This document shows positions 9,772 to 18,801 of a stretch of 64,000 nt of DNA, piece after piece. This DNA comes from Sulfitobacter noctilucicola (GTDB lineage Bacteria > Pseudomonadota > Alphaproteobacteria > Rhodobacterales > Rhodobacteraceae). Numbering within the stretch: position 1 is the first letter of the stretch; the number at the start of each line of letters is the position of its first letter. The notes beneath the pieces were generated by a model, which saw only the letters and a list, made by a program, of their open reading frames with translations, was not told the DNA's origin and searched no databases. The translations under genes were made by a program, and so were the position numbers. Location of the stretch: positions 1,178,001-1,242,000 of the forward strand of contig NZ_JASD01000008.1 of NCBI RefSeq assembly GCF_000622385.1. The letters run 5' to 3'.

Positions 9772-10842
9772 TCAGTCGGCGGTAGATTTGCCCCAGCCTT
9801 CGGCTTGCATTTCACGCAGCCGCGATGCGGTGCGCTCGAACTCGAATGTGCCTTCGCCCTCAAGATACAGCATCTCTGGCGCTGCCGCAGCTGAACAGAT
9901 CAGCCGGACCTGCGCCTCGTACAGAGCATCAATCAGGGTCACGAACCTTTTTGCTTCGTTAAAATTTGTACGGCCAAGCGATGGAATGTCGTCAATCATC
10001 AGAACACGCACCGCTTCTGCCAACGCCAGATAATCGGCAGGGCCCAGCGGCTTGCCACATAAATCATGAAACCGCGCACGCGCCATCGCATTGTGGTATT
10101 GTGGGATAACGACGTCACGCCCCTTGACCCGCAGGGTGAGGGGGCTGCCTGCATCGCCCGCAAGATCGTCCCAAACTGCATCCATCGCCGCGCGGGCTTC
10201 GGCATTGGCAGGTGTGAAATAGACCTGCGTGCCTGCCAACCTGTCCTGACGGTAGTCTTTCGGGCTGGCCAGCTCGTGCACGACCATCTTTTCTTTAATT
10301 AACTCAATGAATGGCACGAACAGGTTGCGGTTCAGCCCGTCTTTGTAAAGCGCATCGGGTATCCGGTTCGAGGTGGTCACCACCACAACGCCCGCCGCGA
10401 AAAGCGCCTGAAACAACCGCCCGACGATCATGGCGTCCGTAATATCGGTGATCTGCATTTCGTCGAAGGCCAACAATCGGACAGAGGAGGCAACATCTGC
10501 GGCGACAGGCGCGATGGCATCATCGACACCTGTTTTGCGGGCCTCGTGCATCGCGGCATGGATTTCCTGCATGAAGGCGTGAAAATGCACGCGCCTTGAT
10601 GGGATTTCCTCCAGATGGGCGACGAACATGTCCATCAACATGGATTTGCCACGCCCCACGCCACCCCAGAGATACAAGCCCATCGGCGGTTCGGGCGCTT
10701 TGCGAAACAGGCCCTTCTTCACAGGCACAAGCAGGGCATCACGGATACGGTCAAACTCTGCCAGAACAGCTTCCTGCGCAGGGTCAGCGTGCAGGGTGCC
10801 GTCTTGGATGAGGGCGTCATAGGTTTCGCGCAAACTAGTCAT
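9772..10842 (-). CDS. zapE: Cell division protein ZapE (AFG1-like ATPase)
   Basis: ZapE is an AAA-type ATPase that associates with the FtsZ ring at late division and is related to mitochondrial AFG1. The 356-residue product has the P-loop GGVGRGKS (residues 60-67 from this start), a Walker B region LLAFDEMQITD, and the family segments VHFHAFM and TTSNRIPDALYKDGLNR. An ATG four codons upstream (10854) is also possible; neither has a convincing ribosome site. It is divergent from an MFS carrier gene 150 bases away. Confidence 0.94.
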   Translation of the reverse strand: MTSLRETYDALIQDGTLHADPAQEAVLAEFDRIRDALLVPVKKGLFRKAPEPPMGLYLWGGVGRGKSMLMDMFVAHLEEIPSRRVHFHAFMQEIHAAMHEARKTGVDDAIAPVAADVASSVRLLAFDEMQITDITDAMIVGRLFQALFAAGVVVVTTSNRIPDALYKDGLNRNLFVPFIELIKEKMVVHELASPKDYRQDRLAGTQVYFTPANAEARAAMDAVWDDLAGDAGSPLTLRVKGRDVVIPQYHNAMARARFHDLCGKPLGPADYLALAEAVRVLMIDDIPSLGRTNFNEAKRFVTLIDALYEAQVRLICSAAAAPEMLYLEGEGTFEFERTASRLREMQAEGWGKSTAD

Positions 10843-10992
10843 AAGGGGCTGCATAGCGCAAAGACCGATAGCTTGGAAAGCGGGGCTGGTGATCTGCTTA
10901 CATCACAACCTGTGAACATCTAATCACAAGGCGTCATTTGACCCTTTCGGCAATCTGCGTACTTTGCCCGCAGAATACCAAGGATGATCCCG

Positions 10993-12234
10993 ATGGAACA
11001 ACGCGCCTCCCTTATCTCTCCCGTTTTGATGGTGGGCTGTATTATCATCATGGTTAGCTTCGCGGTCAGGGCGTCGTTCGGGGTGTTCCAGATCCCGATT
11101 GCTGAGCAATTCGGCTGGCTGCGGTCTGAGTTCTCGCTTGCGATTGCTATCCAAAACCTTGCTTGGGGTATCGGTCAGCCGATATTCGGGGCCATCGCAG
11201 AAAAGATCGGTGATCGGCGGTCGATCATTATCGGTGCCGTAGTATACGCCCTAGGCATGGTGCTGTCGGCAAATTCGACCACGCCGCTTGAGCATCAGGC
11301 GTACGCTTGGCTTGTGGGGTTTGGCATTGCGGGGACGGGTTTCGGGGTGATCCTTGCCATGGTCGGGCGCGCCGCTTCGGATGAGAACCGGTCGATGGCA
11401 TTGGCAATTGCCACTGCCGCGGGCAGCGCGGGGCAGGTTTTTGGCGCTCCTGTTGCTGAATGGATGCTAACATTCCTCAGCTGGCAGTCGACTTTCATGG
11501 TCTTCGCGGTAGTAATCCTGCTGTTGATCCTGACGCTTCCGATGATGCGGGCACCCGCGATGGCAAGCAAGGCAGAGCTTGAAGAGAGCCTTGGCCAGAT
11601 TTTAATGAAAGCGTTCAAAGATCCCTCCTATACGCTGATCTTTCTGGGCTTCTTTTCATGTGGATACCAGCTCGCGTTTATCACAGCGCATTTTCCCGCT
11701 TTTGTAACCGAAATGTGTGGCCCGATCCTTGCGGGGGGCGTGCTGCACAACATTGGTATCACGACGACGTCTGCACTTGGGGCTGTAGCGATTTCACTGA
11801 TCGGTCTTGCAAATATCGCAGGCACTCTGGCAGCCGGTTGGGCGGGCAAGCGATATTCTAAAAAATACCTGTTGGCGGGGATTTATGTCGGGCGGACGAT
11901 TGTCGCGACCCTGTTCATACTATTCCCCATTACCCCTGTGACGGTGATCCTGTTCTCCGTCACGATGGGCGCACTTTGGTTGGCGACCGTCCCGCTGACC
12001 TCAGGTCTGGTCGCGCATATTTACGGACTGCGCTACATGGGCACGCTGTATGGCATCGTCTTTTTCAGCCACCAGCTGGGCAGTTTTCTGGGCGTTTGGC
12101 TGGGAGGGCGGATGTACGACCTATACGGCAACTACACCGCCGTCTGGTGGATCGGTGTTGGGATTGGCGCGTTCAGTGCGATTGTGCATTTACCTATCCG
12201 CGAACGCAGGCTCGAAGGGTTGGTCACTGCATAA
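10993..12234 (+). CDS. MFS transporter, monocarboxylate/oxalate-formate antiporter type
   Basis: The 413-residue product has twelve hydrophobic segments in the usual 6+6 arrangement. An acidic/basic loop after helix 2 (AEKIGDRRSIIIG) and the helix 4 segment GTGFGVILAMVGRA fit the monocarboxylate-transporter-like MFS branch. A second ATG nine bases downstream of the first is preferred because the AAGGA sequence at 10980-10984 is then correctly spaced. The substrate cannot be read from sequence; organic anion transport is a family-level guess. It stands alone and runs convergently into an alpha/beta hydrolase gene with six bases between. Confidence 0.88.
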   Translation: MEQRASLISPVLMVGCIIIMVSFAVRASFGVFQIPIAEQFGWLRSEFSLAIAIQNLAWGIGQPIFGAIAEKIGDRRSIIIGAVVYALGMVLSANSTTPLEHQAYAWLVGFGIAGTGFGVILAMVGRAASDENRSMALAIATAAGSAGQVFGAPVAEWMLTFLSWQSTFMVFAVVILLLILTLPMMRAPAMASKAELEESLGQILMKAFKDPSYTLIFLGFFSCGYQLAFITAHFPAFVTEMCGPILAGGVLHNIGITTTSALGAVAISLIGLANIAGTLAAGWAGKRYSKKYLLAGIYVGRTIVATLFILFPITPVTVILFSVTMGALWLATVPLTSGLVAHIYGLRYMGTLYGIVFFSHQLGSFLGVWLGGRMYDLYGNYTAVWWIGVGIGAFSAIVHLPIRERRLEGLVTA

Positions 12235-12240
12235 GCGGCT

Positions 12241-13164
12241 TTAGGTTTGCGGCATCTTCATCCAGCCGCGCATGAGGCGCAGGACTGTATCGCTGTGGGT
12301 ATAGGTCAACCCGTGGCCGGCACCGTCGATCACCTCTTGCTGCGCGTTGCGGTTCCATTCCGCCAATGTGCCGATGCAGCTGAGCGGGATCACACTGTCC
12401 TCCCGTCCCCAGATGGCCAACACAGGAAGACCATAGGCCGCGATTGCCCTGTGATCGGCAGAGAGGTCTTCGGACAGGATTCCGCGCAAACTGGCAAGGA
12501 CAGCAGGCAGGAAGCCCTTCACCTCGATCTCGGCTTCTTGCAGATCACCGACGGACGGCACGCTTCCGGGAATGCCACGCTCTGCCCGGATACCACTACG
12601 CAGCAGGCGCGGATATAGCGCGAGCGTGATCCAGTCACCGACCAGCGGCGTCCGTTTGACAAAGCCGACCAACCCGCCTTTGACAACGCGCATTCCGGCA
12701 GGGGCGAGCAGCACCAACTGGCGCATCCGTTCGGGGTACGTCGCGGCAAAGGTGGTGGCGATGGCACCCCCCATCGAATAGCCGATCACTGTCAGATCAT
12801 CATCAACACCTTCGCGTGCCAAGAGTTCGGTGAGCTGAGTCAGAAAGAACTTGCGATCTTGTGGTCCTTTGGGTCGGGATGAATAGCCCCGCCCGTATAA
12901 ATCATAGGTCAGCACCCGAAAGCCCGCGACAGCGAGCGAGCGCGTCATGCCGCGCCAGACGAAGCTGGGCGTGGTCAGCCCGTGGATACAGACAATAACA
13001 GGGCCACGGGGCGGGCCGTGCCATTCGAAATGTGTGACGCCTTGCGAAAGCTCTACAAACTGCCCCTTGGCCGATCCGCGTGCGGCGTCATCCATGACGC
13101 GTCTGCGGTGTTCGATCACCAAAGGTGCTGCAATCAGCACCGCAAGGATCAGCCACCAGATCAT
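12241..13164 (-). CDS. Alpha/beta hydrolase, membrane-anchored
   Basis: The 307-residue product begins with a hydrophobic helix (residues 2-17) followed by a basic stretch, so it is probably anchored with its hydrolase domain on the cytoplasmic side or exported uncleaved. The alpha/beta-hydrolase core shows the oxyanion segment CIHGLTT, the nucleophile elbow GYSMGG (Ser130), the acid in GRED (Asp256) and the catalytic His in GAGHGLT (His284), so it should be active. The substrate is unknown. Its start overlaps the stop of the ornithine-cyclodeaminase-like gene by four bases; with the HAD gene upstream these form a tightly coupled trio. Confidence 0.88.
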   Translation of the reverse strand: MIWWLILAVLIAAPLVIEHRRRVMDDAARGSAKGQFVELSQGVTHFEWHGPPRGPVIVCIHGLTTPSFVWRGMTRSLAVAGFRVLTYDLYGRGYSSRPKGPQDRKFFLTQLTELLAREGVDDDLTVIGYSMGGAIATTFAATYPERMRQLVLLAPAGMRVVKGGLVGFVKRTPLVGDWITLALYPRLLRSGIRAERGIPGSVPSVGDLQEAEIEVKGFLPAVLASLRGILSEDLSADHRAIAAYGLPVLAIWGREDSVIPLSCIGTLAEWNRNAQQEVIDGAGHGLTYTHSDTVLRLMRGWMKMPQT

Positions 13165-14078
13165 GCGCGCGCGTTCCAGCGATCCAGAATGTAGCGAGAG
13201 GTCATCAGATCAAGGTGGGCACCCCCGCCGTTCTTGAACAAGGTTATCTCATCCGCGCTCTTACGGGTAAACGCCGTCAGATCGTAATAGTCCGCAACCA
13301 GATGGCTGCGATCAATTACGCCGCTTTCCAGCGGAATGTTGATTTCACCGATATGCCCGATGGTGGTCTCGAAACTGTCCACAAAGACACGCGACTTCAG
13401 CAAAGCTTCATCATCGACTTCACGCATGTCAGGACGATAGGCACCAATCAGGTCGATATGCTGGCCGGGTCTGAGCCAGTCTCCCTTGATCAGTGGTGCG
13501 GTCGACATCGTGGCGGATGTGACGATATCTGCACCTGACACAGCCGTTTCCAGATCGTCGGCCACGCGCAGATCTGGCAATTCTGCGGCCATGGCCTCCG
13601 CGTTGGCGCGGGTGCGGTTCCAGACAGTAAAGACCGCATCGGGAAACGCGGACCTATAAGCCGCATGTAAGGCGCGCCCCTGATTGCCTGCACCAACGAT
13701 CGTGATGTTCCGGCTGTCTGGTCGCGCCAATCGCCGTGCGGCAAGCAAGCTGTCGCCCGCGGTCTTCCACTTGGTCACAAGGTGGAAATCCACAATCGCC
13801 GCAAGCGTGCCATCCGCATCGCCATAAAGGTTCAGCCCGCCGTTAATCATTGGCACGCCCTTAGACGGGTTAGCCGGAAATACAGTGGCGGTTTTTACGG
13901 CCATGCCTAAACCGTCAATCCACGCAGCGCGGCTCAGTAGGGTGTCGTCGCCACGGTACAGGAACGTATCGCCTATCTCGGCGCGGGGCAGATCATGACC
14001 GGCGGCCAGTGCATCGGTCAGGCCAATCCAGTCCAGCGTAGCCTCGCCCTCCTCAAAAGGGATCATCGGAATGGTCAT
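13161..14078 (-). CDS. Ornithine cyclodeaminase / mu-crystallin family protein
   Basis: This 305-residue NAD(P)-binding protein belongs to the OCD/mu-crystallin family. It has the conserved substrate Lys near residue 62 (GMAVKTATVFP) and the Rossmann loop GAGNQG at 129-134. Members include ornithine cyclodeaminase, alanine dehydrogenase and cyclic-imine reductases, and the reaction cannot be decided from sequence alone. The start overlaps the end of the HAD gene by four bases, and its end overlaps the hydrolase start by four, so the three are probably one transcript. A small-molecule catabolic or repair role is inference only. Confidence 0.88.
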   Translation of the reverse strand: MTIPMIPFEEGEATLDWIGLTDALAAGHDLPRAEIGDTFLYRGDDTLLSRAAWIDGLGMAVKTATVFPANPSKGVPMINGGLNLYGDADGTLAAIVDFHLVTKWKTAGDSLLAARRLARPDSRNITIVGAGNQGRALHAAYRSAFPDAVFTVWNRTRANAEAMAAELPDLRVADDLETAVSGADIVTSATMSTAPLIKGDWLRPGQHIDLIGAYRPDMREVDDEALLKSRVFVDSFETTIGHIGEINIPLESGVIDRSHLVADYYDLTAFTRKSADEITLFKNGGGAHLDLMTSRYILDRWNARA

Positions 14079-14695
14079 TTTGCATCCTCCGCAGAAAGTA
14101 GACCAGCAGCAACAAGCCGGTCCGCCCAGCCTTGCGATCCCTCAAAAAGATGTGTCTGCCAGCCGCGCGCGGCTGCTGCCGCGATATTGTCGGTCCGGTC
14201 ATCGGTAAACAAGAGCGCCTGCGGGGCAATACCGCCCGCCTCTTCGACCGCCTGATAGATCGCAGGGTTCGGTTTGATCACACCCAAATGCCCTGAAATG
14301 AAATCACGGTCGAACTGGCGCAGAAACGGATAGCGGGTTGCCGCCAGATCATAGGTTTGGATGCCAAAATTCGTGAGGGAAAAAACGGGAACGCCCCGCG
14401 CCTGCAAGGCCCCCATCAGGCGTACGGAATGGTCAATCGCCGGTGACGCCATGTCGAGCCAGCGGTCATGCCATAGCATGATCTCGCGATGCCAGTCCGG
14501 CGTTGCCTCTGCGACCTCAGTGATCACATCCTGAAATGTCTCGCCGGAATCCACGCGGTCATTCATTGCATGCAGATCAACCGCGTCGAACATCGCACGC
14601 CTGCGGCCCTCACCGATCACGCCGTCAAAGAACCGTTCGGGCTGCCATTCGATCAACACGTTCCCAATGTCAAAGACCACCGCTTGGGGTGTCAT
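14075..14695 (-). CDS. HAD family phosphatase, YihX-like
   Basis: The 206-residue product starts with the HAD motif I as FDIGNVLIEW: the nucleophile is Asp9, and Gly-Asn follow in place of the usual second Asp, the pattern of the YihX/epoxide-hydrolase-N-like branch of HAD-IA. Later motifs are the Ser/Thr motif VFSLTNFG, Lys in GVIKPNP, and the acidic LLFTDDRTDN. A sugar-phosphate phosphatase role is likely from YihX, but the substrate is unknown. A GGAG ribosome site lies eight bases before the ATG. It is the first gene of the coupled trio with the OCD-like and hydrolase genes. Confidence 0.88.
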   Translation of the reverse strand: MTPQAVVFDIGNVLIEWQPERFFDGVIGEGRRRAMFDAVDLHAMNDRVDSGETFQDVITEVAEATPDWHREIMLWHDRWLDMASPAIDHSVRLMGALQARGVPVFSLTNFGIQTYDLAATRYPFLRQFDRDFISGHLGVIKPNPAIYQAVEEAGGIAPQALLFTDDRTDNIAAAAARGWQTHLFEGSQGWADRLVAAGLLSAEDAK

Positions 14696-14761
14696 GCTGT
14701 TATCTCCGTTCAGCTATCGAAATACTACGGGTGTCCAACAGCGTTGGATCCTGAGCAATGA

Positions 14762-15214
14762 TCATGTCCTTGCTGCCGCCCGCAATTCACGTTCCAGCGC
14801 TTCGAGAAAACGGGAGCGGTCCGCCTTTGTAAAGCTCTTGCCGCCGCCTTGCCGGAAAGGGTCCGCCGCCCGCAGGTCAGCCATCAGATCGCGTGTCGCC
14901 AGAACGTTGCCGATGTTCGCCGCCGTCAGCGCTTCGCCACTGTGTTTAAGCACGCGCGCACCTGCTTCGACGCACTTGGCAGCTAGCGGGATATCTCCCG
15001 TCACGACCACGTCGCCCGCCCCGCACCGGTCGGCAATCCACATGTCCGCGACGTCCGGGCCATCAGCGACAATGACAGTTTCGACAAAGGGATTTTGGGA
15101 CGGACGCAAACCACCGTTGGACACAACGAACATCTTGATCTTATGGCGGGTCGCAACCCGCTCGGCCTCTTCTTTGACCGGGCAGGCATCCGCATCGATG
15201 TAGAGCGCCGTCAT
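14762..15214 (-). CDS. YaiI/YqxD (DUF188, UPF0178) family protein
   Basis: This 150-residue protein has the family signature at its N-terminus ([10 protein letters not shown]) and the later segments [10 protein letters not shown] and [12 protein letters not shown]188 proteins have a PIN-like fold with conserved acidic residues, and a nuclease function has been suggested but not settled. Length and start match the family. It lies three bases downstream of fghA on the same strand and is probably cotranscribed with it; no functional link is evident. Confidence 0.92.
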   Translation of the reverse strand: MTALYIDADACPVKEEAERVATRHKIKMFVVSNGGLRPSQNPFVETVIVADGPDVADMWIADRCGAGDVVVTGDIPLAAKCVEAGARVLKHSGEALTAANIGNVLATRDLMADLRAADPFRQGGGKSFTKADRSRFLEALERELRAAART

Positions 15215-15217
15215 CGC

Positions 15218-16051
15218 TTAACCTGCATAAAGCGCGTCGGCGTGGAAGGCGACGTGGTCCTCAATGAAGGACGCGACGAAGAAATAGCTGTGGTCGTACC
15301 CGGGTTGCATCCGGAAGGTGCCCTGCTGCCGTTTGGCGGCAATCGCACCAGCCAGCGCTTCGGGCATCAGCAGGTCAAGAAATTGATCGCTTGCGCCTTG
15401 GTCGATCAGGATTGGTCCGTCAAAGTCCGTTTCTTGCATTAACAGGGTCGCGTCATGCTTGGCCCATTTCGCGGTTTCCTCACCCAGATATGCAGTGAGT
15501 TGTTTACGGCCCCAATCGCTCGCCGTGGGATTGGCGATCGGCGCGAAGGCAGAGACGGAGAGGAAGCGCCCCGGCAGGTTCATCGCCAGCGTCAGCGCAC
15601 CATGGCCGCCCATCGAATGGCCTGTGATGCCCTGCCGCTCCATATCGAGGGCAAAGTTTTTGCCCAAAAGTTTCGGCAATTCCTCAGCGATATAGTCCCA
15701 CATCTGGAAATGCGGTGCCCATGGTGTCTGTGTGGCATTCACATAGAATCCCGCACCCTTGCCAAGGTCGTAGGCTTCATCATCTGCGACATCTTCGCCG
15801 CGCGGTGATGTATCAGGAAATACAAGTGCGATGCCATGTTCGGCGGCCCATACCTGCGCGCCAGCTTTGGTCATGGCGTTCTCATGGGTGCAAGTCAGAC
15901 CGGAGAGATACCAAAGAACCGGCACAGGGCCGTCCTTTGCTTCTGCGGGCAGAAACAGCCCGAATGTCATATCGCACTGACAAACAGCCGATGCGTGTGA
16001 ATAGACCCCTTGGGTCCCGCCAAAGCAGGCATTCTCGGAAATGGTTTTCAT
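15218..16051 (-). CDS. fghA: S-formylglutathione hydrolase
   Basis: FghA hydrolyses S-formylglutathione to formate and glutathione, the second step of glutathione-dependent formaldehyde detoxification in the cytosol. The 277-residue esterase-D fold shows the nucleophile motif GHSMGGHG (Ser146), the characteristic start of the core YLSGLTCTHEN, and a C-terminal DHSYFFVASFIEDH with the catalytic His. An AAGGA site is correctly spaced before the ATG. The partner dehydrogenase (AdhC/FrmA type) is not in this window. Confidence 0.95.
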   Translation of the reverse strand: MKTISENACFGGTQGVYSHASAVCQCDMTFGLFLPAEAKDGPVPVLWYLSGLTCTHENAMTKAGAQVWAAEHGIALVFPDTSPRGEDVADDEAYDLGKGAGFYVNATQTPWAPHFQMWDYIAEELPKLLGKNFALDMERQGITGHSMGGHGALTLAMNLPGRFLSVSAFAPIANPTASDWGRKQLTAYLGEETAKWAKHDATLLMQETDFDGPILIDQGASDQFLDLLMPEALAGAIAAKRQQGTFRMQPGYDHSYFFVASFIEDHVAFHADALYAG

Positions 16052-16074
16052 GTCATGGTCCTTTTGAAGGTGTG

Positions 16075-17001
16075 TTACGGGGTGACCCAGCCCACCACAA
16101 GGCTGACGGTCAGAATACTGAGCACGGTCGAGACGAGGATCGCGGTTGAGACGCGTGCAGGCGCGACACCGTAGTGTTGCGCGAGCATATAGACATTGCC
16201 CGCCACCGGCAGTGCAGCTGCCGCGATCAGCACGCCCGCCTTGAAAGGATCAACACCGAAAAGAAACAGCGCGGCGAAGCCGACGAACAGTGGATGCAGC
16301 ACCAGTTTGCAAAAGGTAAGCCAGCCTGCAATCTGCATTTTGTCGGGTTTGGTCAACGCCAGTGACGCACCGATCGCAAAAAGCGCGCCGGGCGTCGCAG
16401 CACCGCCCAGAATATCGAGGAATTCGTTTAATGGCACGGGGATCGGCACACCCAATCCTGACCACGCAAATCCTAATGTGATCGCAACAATCATCGGGTT
16501 CTTAACCAGCCCCAGCGCAATAGCGCGGACCATGCGCAGACTGACCTGACCGTCTCGTGCGCCGGTAATCAGGATCACGATCAGACTGGAAAATACAATA
16601 AGATCAACGGCCAATACCATCAGCACGGGGCCAATCGCCTCTGGCCCCAACAAAAGCGCCAGCATCGGCACGCCGAGAAACCCCGCGTTCCCGATCACGG
16701 CACATTGCGCTTCGATGGCGTTTGTCGCAACGTCGAGGCCGCGTAAAAAGCCGACGAGCGATGCGATGCCGTACACAAACGACGTGCCCCAAAGATAGGC
16801 GACCACCATGCGTGTGTCCCAGACCTCGACCAGTGACAGGTTCGCCGAAAAACGGAAAAGCATCGCCGACAAAGCAAAGTAGAACACAAATTTCGTCAGA
16901 TAGGCCGTGGCCTCGGCGCTGAAAAACCGGGTGCGTCCGGCCCAGTAGCCGACCCCGATCAGGGCAAAGAAAGGCAATGTCTTTAGGAAGATCGCGAGCA
17001 T
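16075..17001 (-). CDS. AEC (auxin efflux carrier) family permease
   Basis: The 308-residue product has about ten hydrophobic helices in the two halves typical of the AEC/BART superfamily, with the conserved unwound segment GNAGFLGVPM in the first half and PVAGNVYMLAQHYG in the last helices. Bacterial members carry malate, malonate or similar organic acids; the substrate here is not readable. It lies 23 bases upstream of fghA on the same strand and is probably cotranscribed, though no pathway link is obvious. Confidence 0.9.
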   Translation of the reverse strand: MLAIFLKTLPFFALIGVGYWAGRTRFFSAEATAYLTKFVFYFALSAMLFRFSANLSLVEVWDTRMVVAYLWGTSFVYGIASLVGFLRGLDVATNAIEAQCAVIGNAGFLGVPMLALLLGPEAIGPVLMVLAVDLIVFSSLIVILITGARDGQVSLRMVRAIALGLVKNPMIVAITLGFAWSGLGVPIPVPLNEFLDILGGAATPGALFAIGASLALTKPDKMQIAGWLTFCKLVLHPLFVGFAALFLFGVDPFKAGVLIAAAALPVAGNVYMLAQHYGVAPARVSTAILVSTVLSILTVSLVVGWVTP

Positions 17002-17058
17002 CCCTCAGGGATAACCCGCGATGGCAAAGAGCACTAGTGAAAATCGGCTAGAGAGTGC

Positions 17059-18033
17059 CTAGCCCGAGCCGATCAACACCCCTGCCGCAAACACAAGCGC
17101 GCCACCAATCACCACTTGAAACGCCGCACGGAAAAATGGCGTGTCCATGTATTTGTTCTGGATCCATGCAATTGCCCAAAGTTCGATAAACACGACGGCA
17201 AAGGCGATGATTGTCGCCGTCCAGAAGTCGGTAATCAGATAGGGCAGGGCGTGACCCAATCCGCCCAATGTTGTCATGATGCCGGAGGCAAAACCGCGCT
17301 TCCAGGGAGAGCCGCGCCCCGACAATTGACCATCATCAGAGGCCGCCTCTGTGAAACCCATCGAGATACCTGCACCGACCGACGCGGCAAGGCCGACCAG
17401 GAAGGTAGTCCATGTATCCTGAGTGGCGAAAGCGGTAGCAAAGATCGGGGCGAGGGTAGACACGGACCCGTCCATCAGCCCGGCCAAACCCGGCTGCACC
17501 CAAGTCAACAAAAACTGCCGACGCGCGCGGTCGTCTTCCGATGCAAGGCTTTCGTCGTCCAGATGTTGGTCGCTAAGGTCTTGGGCCGTATTCTGATGAC
17601 CAGCTTCCGCCGCCGCCAGATCACCCAGCAATTTGCGTGTCTGCGCATCGCTGGTGCGTGCCGCGGCGGCAAGATAGAAACGCTCCGCATCCTGCTCCAT
17701 CGCAGCCGCTTCTGCGCGGATGCGATCCAGACCCAAATTCTCGACCAGCCAAACGGGACGGCGCGCGTAATAGCCAGAGACATGTTCGCGCCGGATCAGT
17801 GGAATTGTTGGGCCAAAGCGGACTTCGTGCAGGTCAATCAGGCGCTTGCGGTGGTCGTCTTCTTCTGCTGCCATGCCATCAAACACCGCAGCTGATTGGG
17901 GATATTCCGTTCGCAAGCTTTCGGCATACCCGCGATAGATTCGCGCATCGTCTTCCTCTGAGGAAATGGCGAGTGCCAGCACCTCTTGCTCCGACAAATC
18001 TCTGAAACGCTTTCTGTTAAGTGCAAATCGCAT
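17059..18033 (-). CDS. mbfA: Membrane-bound ferritin MbfA, iron exporter
   Basis: MbfA is an inner-membrane protein that joins a ferritin-like sensor domain to a VIT1/CCC1-type channel and exports iron in rhizobia and Agrobacterium. The 324-residue product has the ferritin-like four-helix part (residues about 10-165) with the ExxH-type ligand pairs in AAEEDDHRKR and AAAEAGH. Next comes the membrane domain starting at QPGLAGLMDGSVSTLAP, with about five helices. The ATG at 18033 is chosen over upstream codons because GGGGAG lies 7-12 bases before it. An Irr-type palindrome sits just upstream, so repression by Irr under low iron is expected. Confidence 0.92.
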   Translation of the reverse strand: MRFALNRKRFRDLSEQEVLALAISSEEDDARIYRGYAESLRTEYPQSAAVFDGMAAEEDDHRKRLIDLHEVRFGPTIPLIRREHVSGYYARRPVWLVENLGLDRIRAEAAAMEQDAERFYLAAAARTSDAQTRKLLGDLAAAEAGHQNTAQDLSDQHLDDESLASEDDRARRQFLLTWVQPGLAGLMDGSVSTLAPIFATAFATQDTWTTFLVGLAASVGAGISMGFTEAASDDGQLSGRGSPWKRGFASGIMTTLGGLGHALPYLITDFWTATIIAFAVVFIELWAIAWIQNKYMDTPFFRAAFQVVIGGALVFAAGVLIGSG

Positions 18034-18047
18034 GGCCTGCTCCCCAT

Positions 18048-18062
18048 TTAGAATTATTCTAA
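18048..18062. promoter_or_regulatory. Irr box (iron control element) upstream of mbfA
   Basis: The 15-base sequence TTAGAATTATTCTAA has perfect six-base inverted arms around a three-base centre. It matches the ICE/Irr operator known from rhizobial and Rhodobacterales iron genes (TTAGAA-N3-TTCTAA, from memory of the consensus). It lies directly upstream of the mbfA ribosome site, 15 bases before its ATG, where bound Irr would block expression. The divergent TetR gene starts about 100 bases away. Confidence 0.8.
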
Positions 18063-18112
18063 GTGCTGACTGAAGGCCGTGCAAGATGGATTGCAGAAAT
18101 AGCCCTTGGAAC

Positions 18113-18128
18113 TAAACAGTTCAGTTTA
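18113..18128. promoter_or_regulatory. Probable TetR-type operator for the adjacent regulator
   Basis: TAAACAGTTCAGTTTA is an imperfect palindrome (TAAACnG-nn-CnGTTTA; six of eight position pairs match). It lies 31 bases before the ATG of the TetR gene and just ahead of a possible -10 element TATACT at 18127-18132. TetR repressors commonly bind such a site to control themselves. The assignment is by position and symmetry only. Confidence 0.5.
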
Positions 18129-18159
18129 TACTCTGTCCTTCTTTCGTTTCGGGACCCAA

Positions 18160-18801
18160 ATGACATCTGACGCGCCACAGGTCCGCAAAGGCCGCAAATT
18201 CGATCAGGTACTTGCAGGTGCGCGTGCGGTCTTCATGGCTGACGGCTTTGAGGGTGCGAGTGTTGATGAAATCGCCCGCGTTGCTGCGGTGTCCAAGGCG
18301 ACGCTGTACAGCTACTTTCCTGATAAGCGGGTTCTGTTTATGGAGGTCGCCAATGCGGAGTGTGGGCGGCAGTCACAGGAAGCGGTAGAGAATATCGCAT
18401 CTTCAGGCCCACCGCATCTGGTGCTGAGCCATTTGGGACAGCATTTCCTACGTTTCATCACCTCTGACTTCGGACTACAGATTTTCCGGATTTGCGTGGC
18501 GGAATCAGATCGTTTTCCCCAAATCGGCCAGCAATTCTACAACTCCGGACCTGCCGTGATGCAGGCCGAGATGATCGCATATTTTCAGGACGCCGCCGCA
18601 CGCGGTGAGTTGCAGCTTGACGACTGCAAGCTGGCCGCCGACCAGTTTGGCGAATTGTGCAAGGCTGATATCTGGCCAAGATTGATCTTTGGTGTCAGCA
18701 AGACTGTATCCGACGCTGAGATTGACCGCGTTGTAAAAGGGGCCGTCGAGATGTTTCTGGCCCGCTACGGAACCGAAAAGACAATAGGAGAGATGAGATG
18801 A
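18160..18801 (+). CDS. TetR/AcrR family transcriptional regulator
   Basis: The 213-residue product has the TetR N-terminal helix-turn-helix (about residues 12-58: VFMADGFEGASVDEIARVA, then SKATLYSYFPDK). Its C-terminal ligand domain ends in a segment like the AefR/TetR_C_7 group. The frame is open from a TTG at 18106, but the ATG at 18160 places the DNA-binding domain at the usual distance and has a GGGA site upstream. A palindrome before it suggests autorepression. Its stop overlaps the start of an I78 inhibitor lipoprotein gene (ATGA), so both are likely controlled together. Confidence 0.9.
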   Translation: MTSDAPQVRKGRKFDQVLAGARAVFMADGFEGASVDEIARVAAVSKATLYSYFPDKRVLFMEVANAECGRQSQEAVENIASSGPPHLVLSHLGQHFLRFITSDFGLQIFRICVAESDRFPQIGQQFYNSGPAVMQAEMIAYFQDAAARGELQLDDCKLAADQFGELCKADIWPRLIFGVSKTVSDAEIDRVVKGAVEMFLARYGTEKTIGEMR

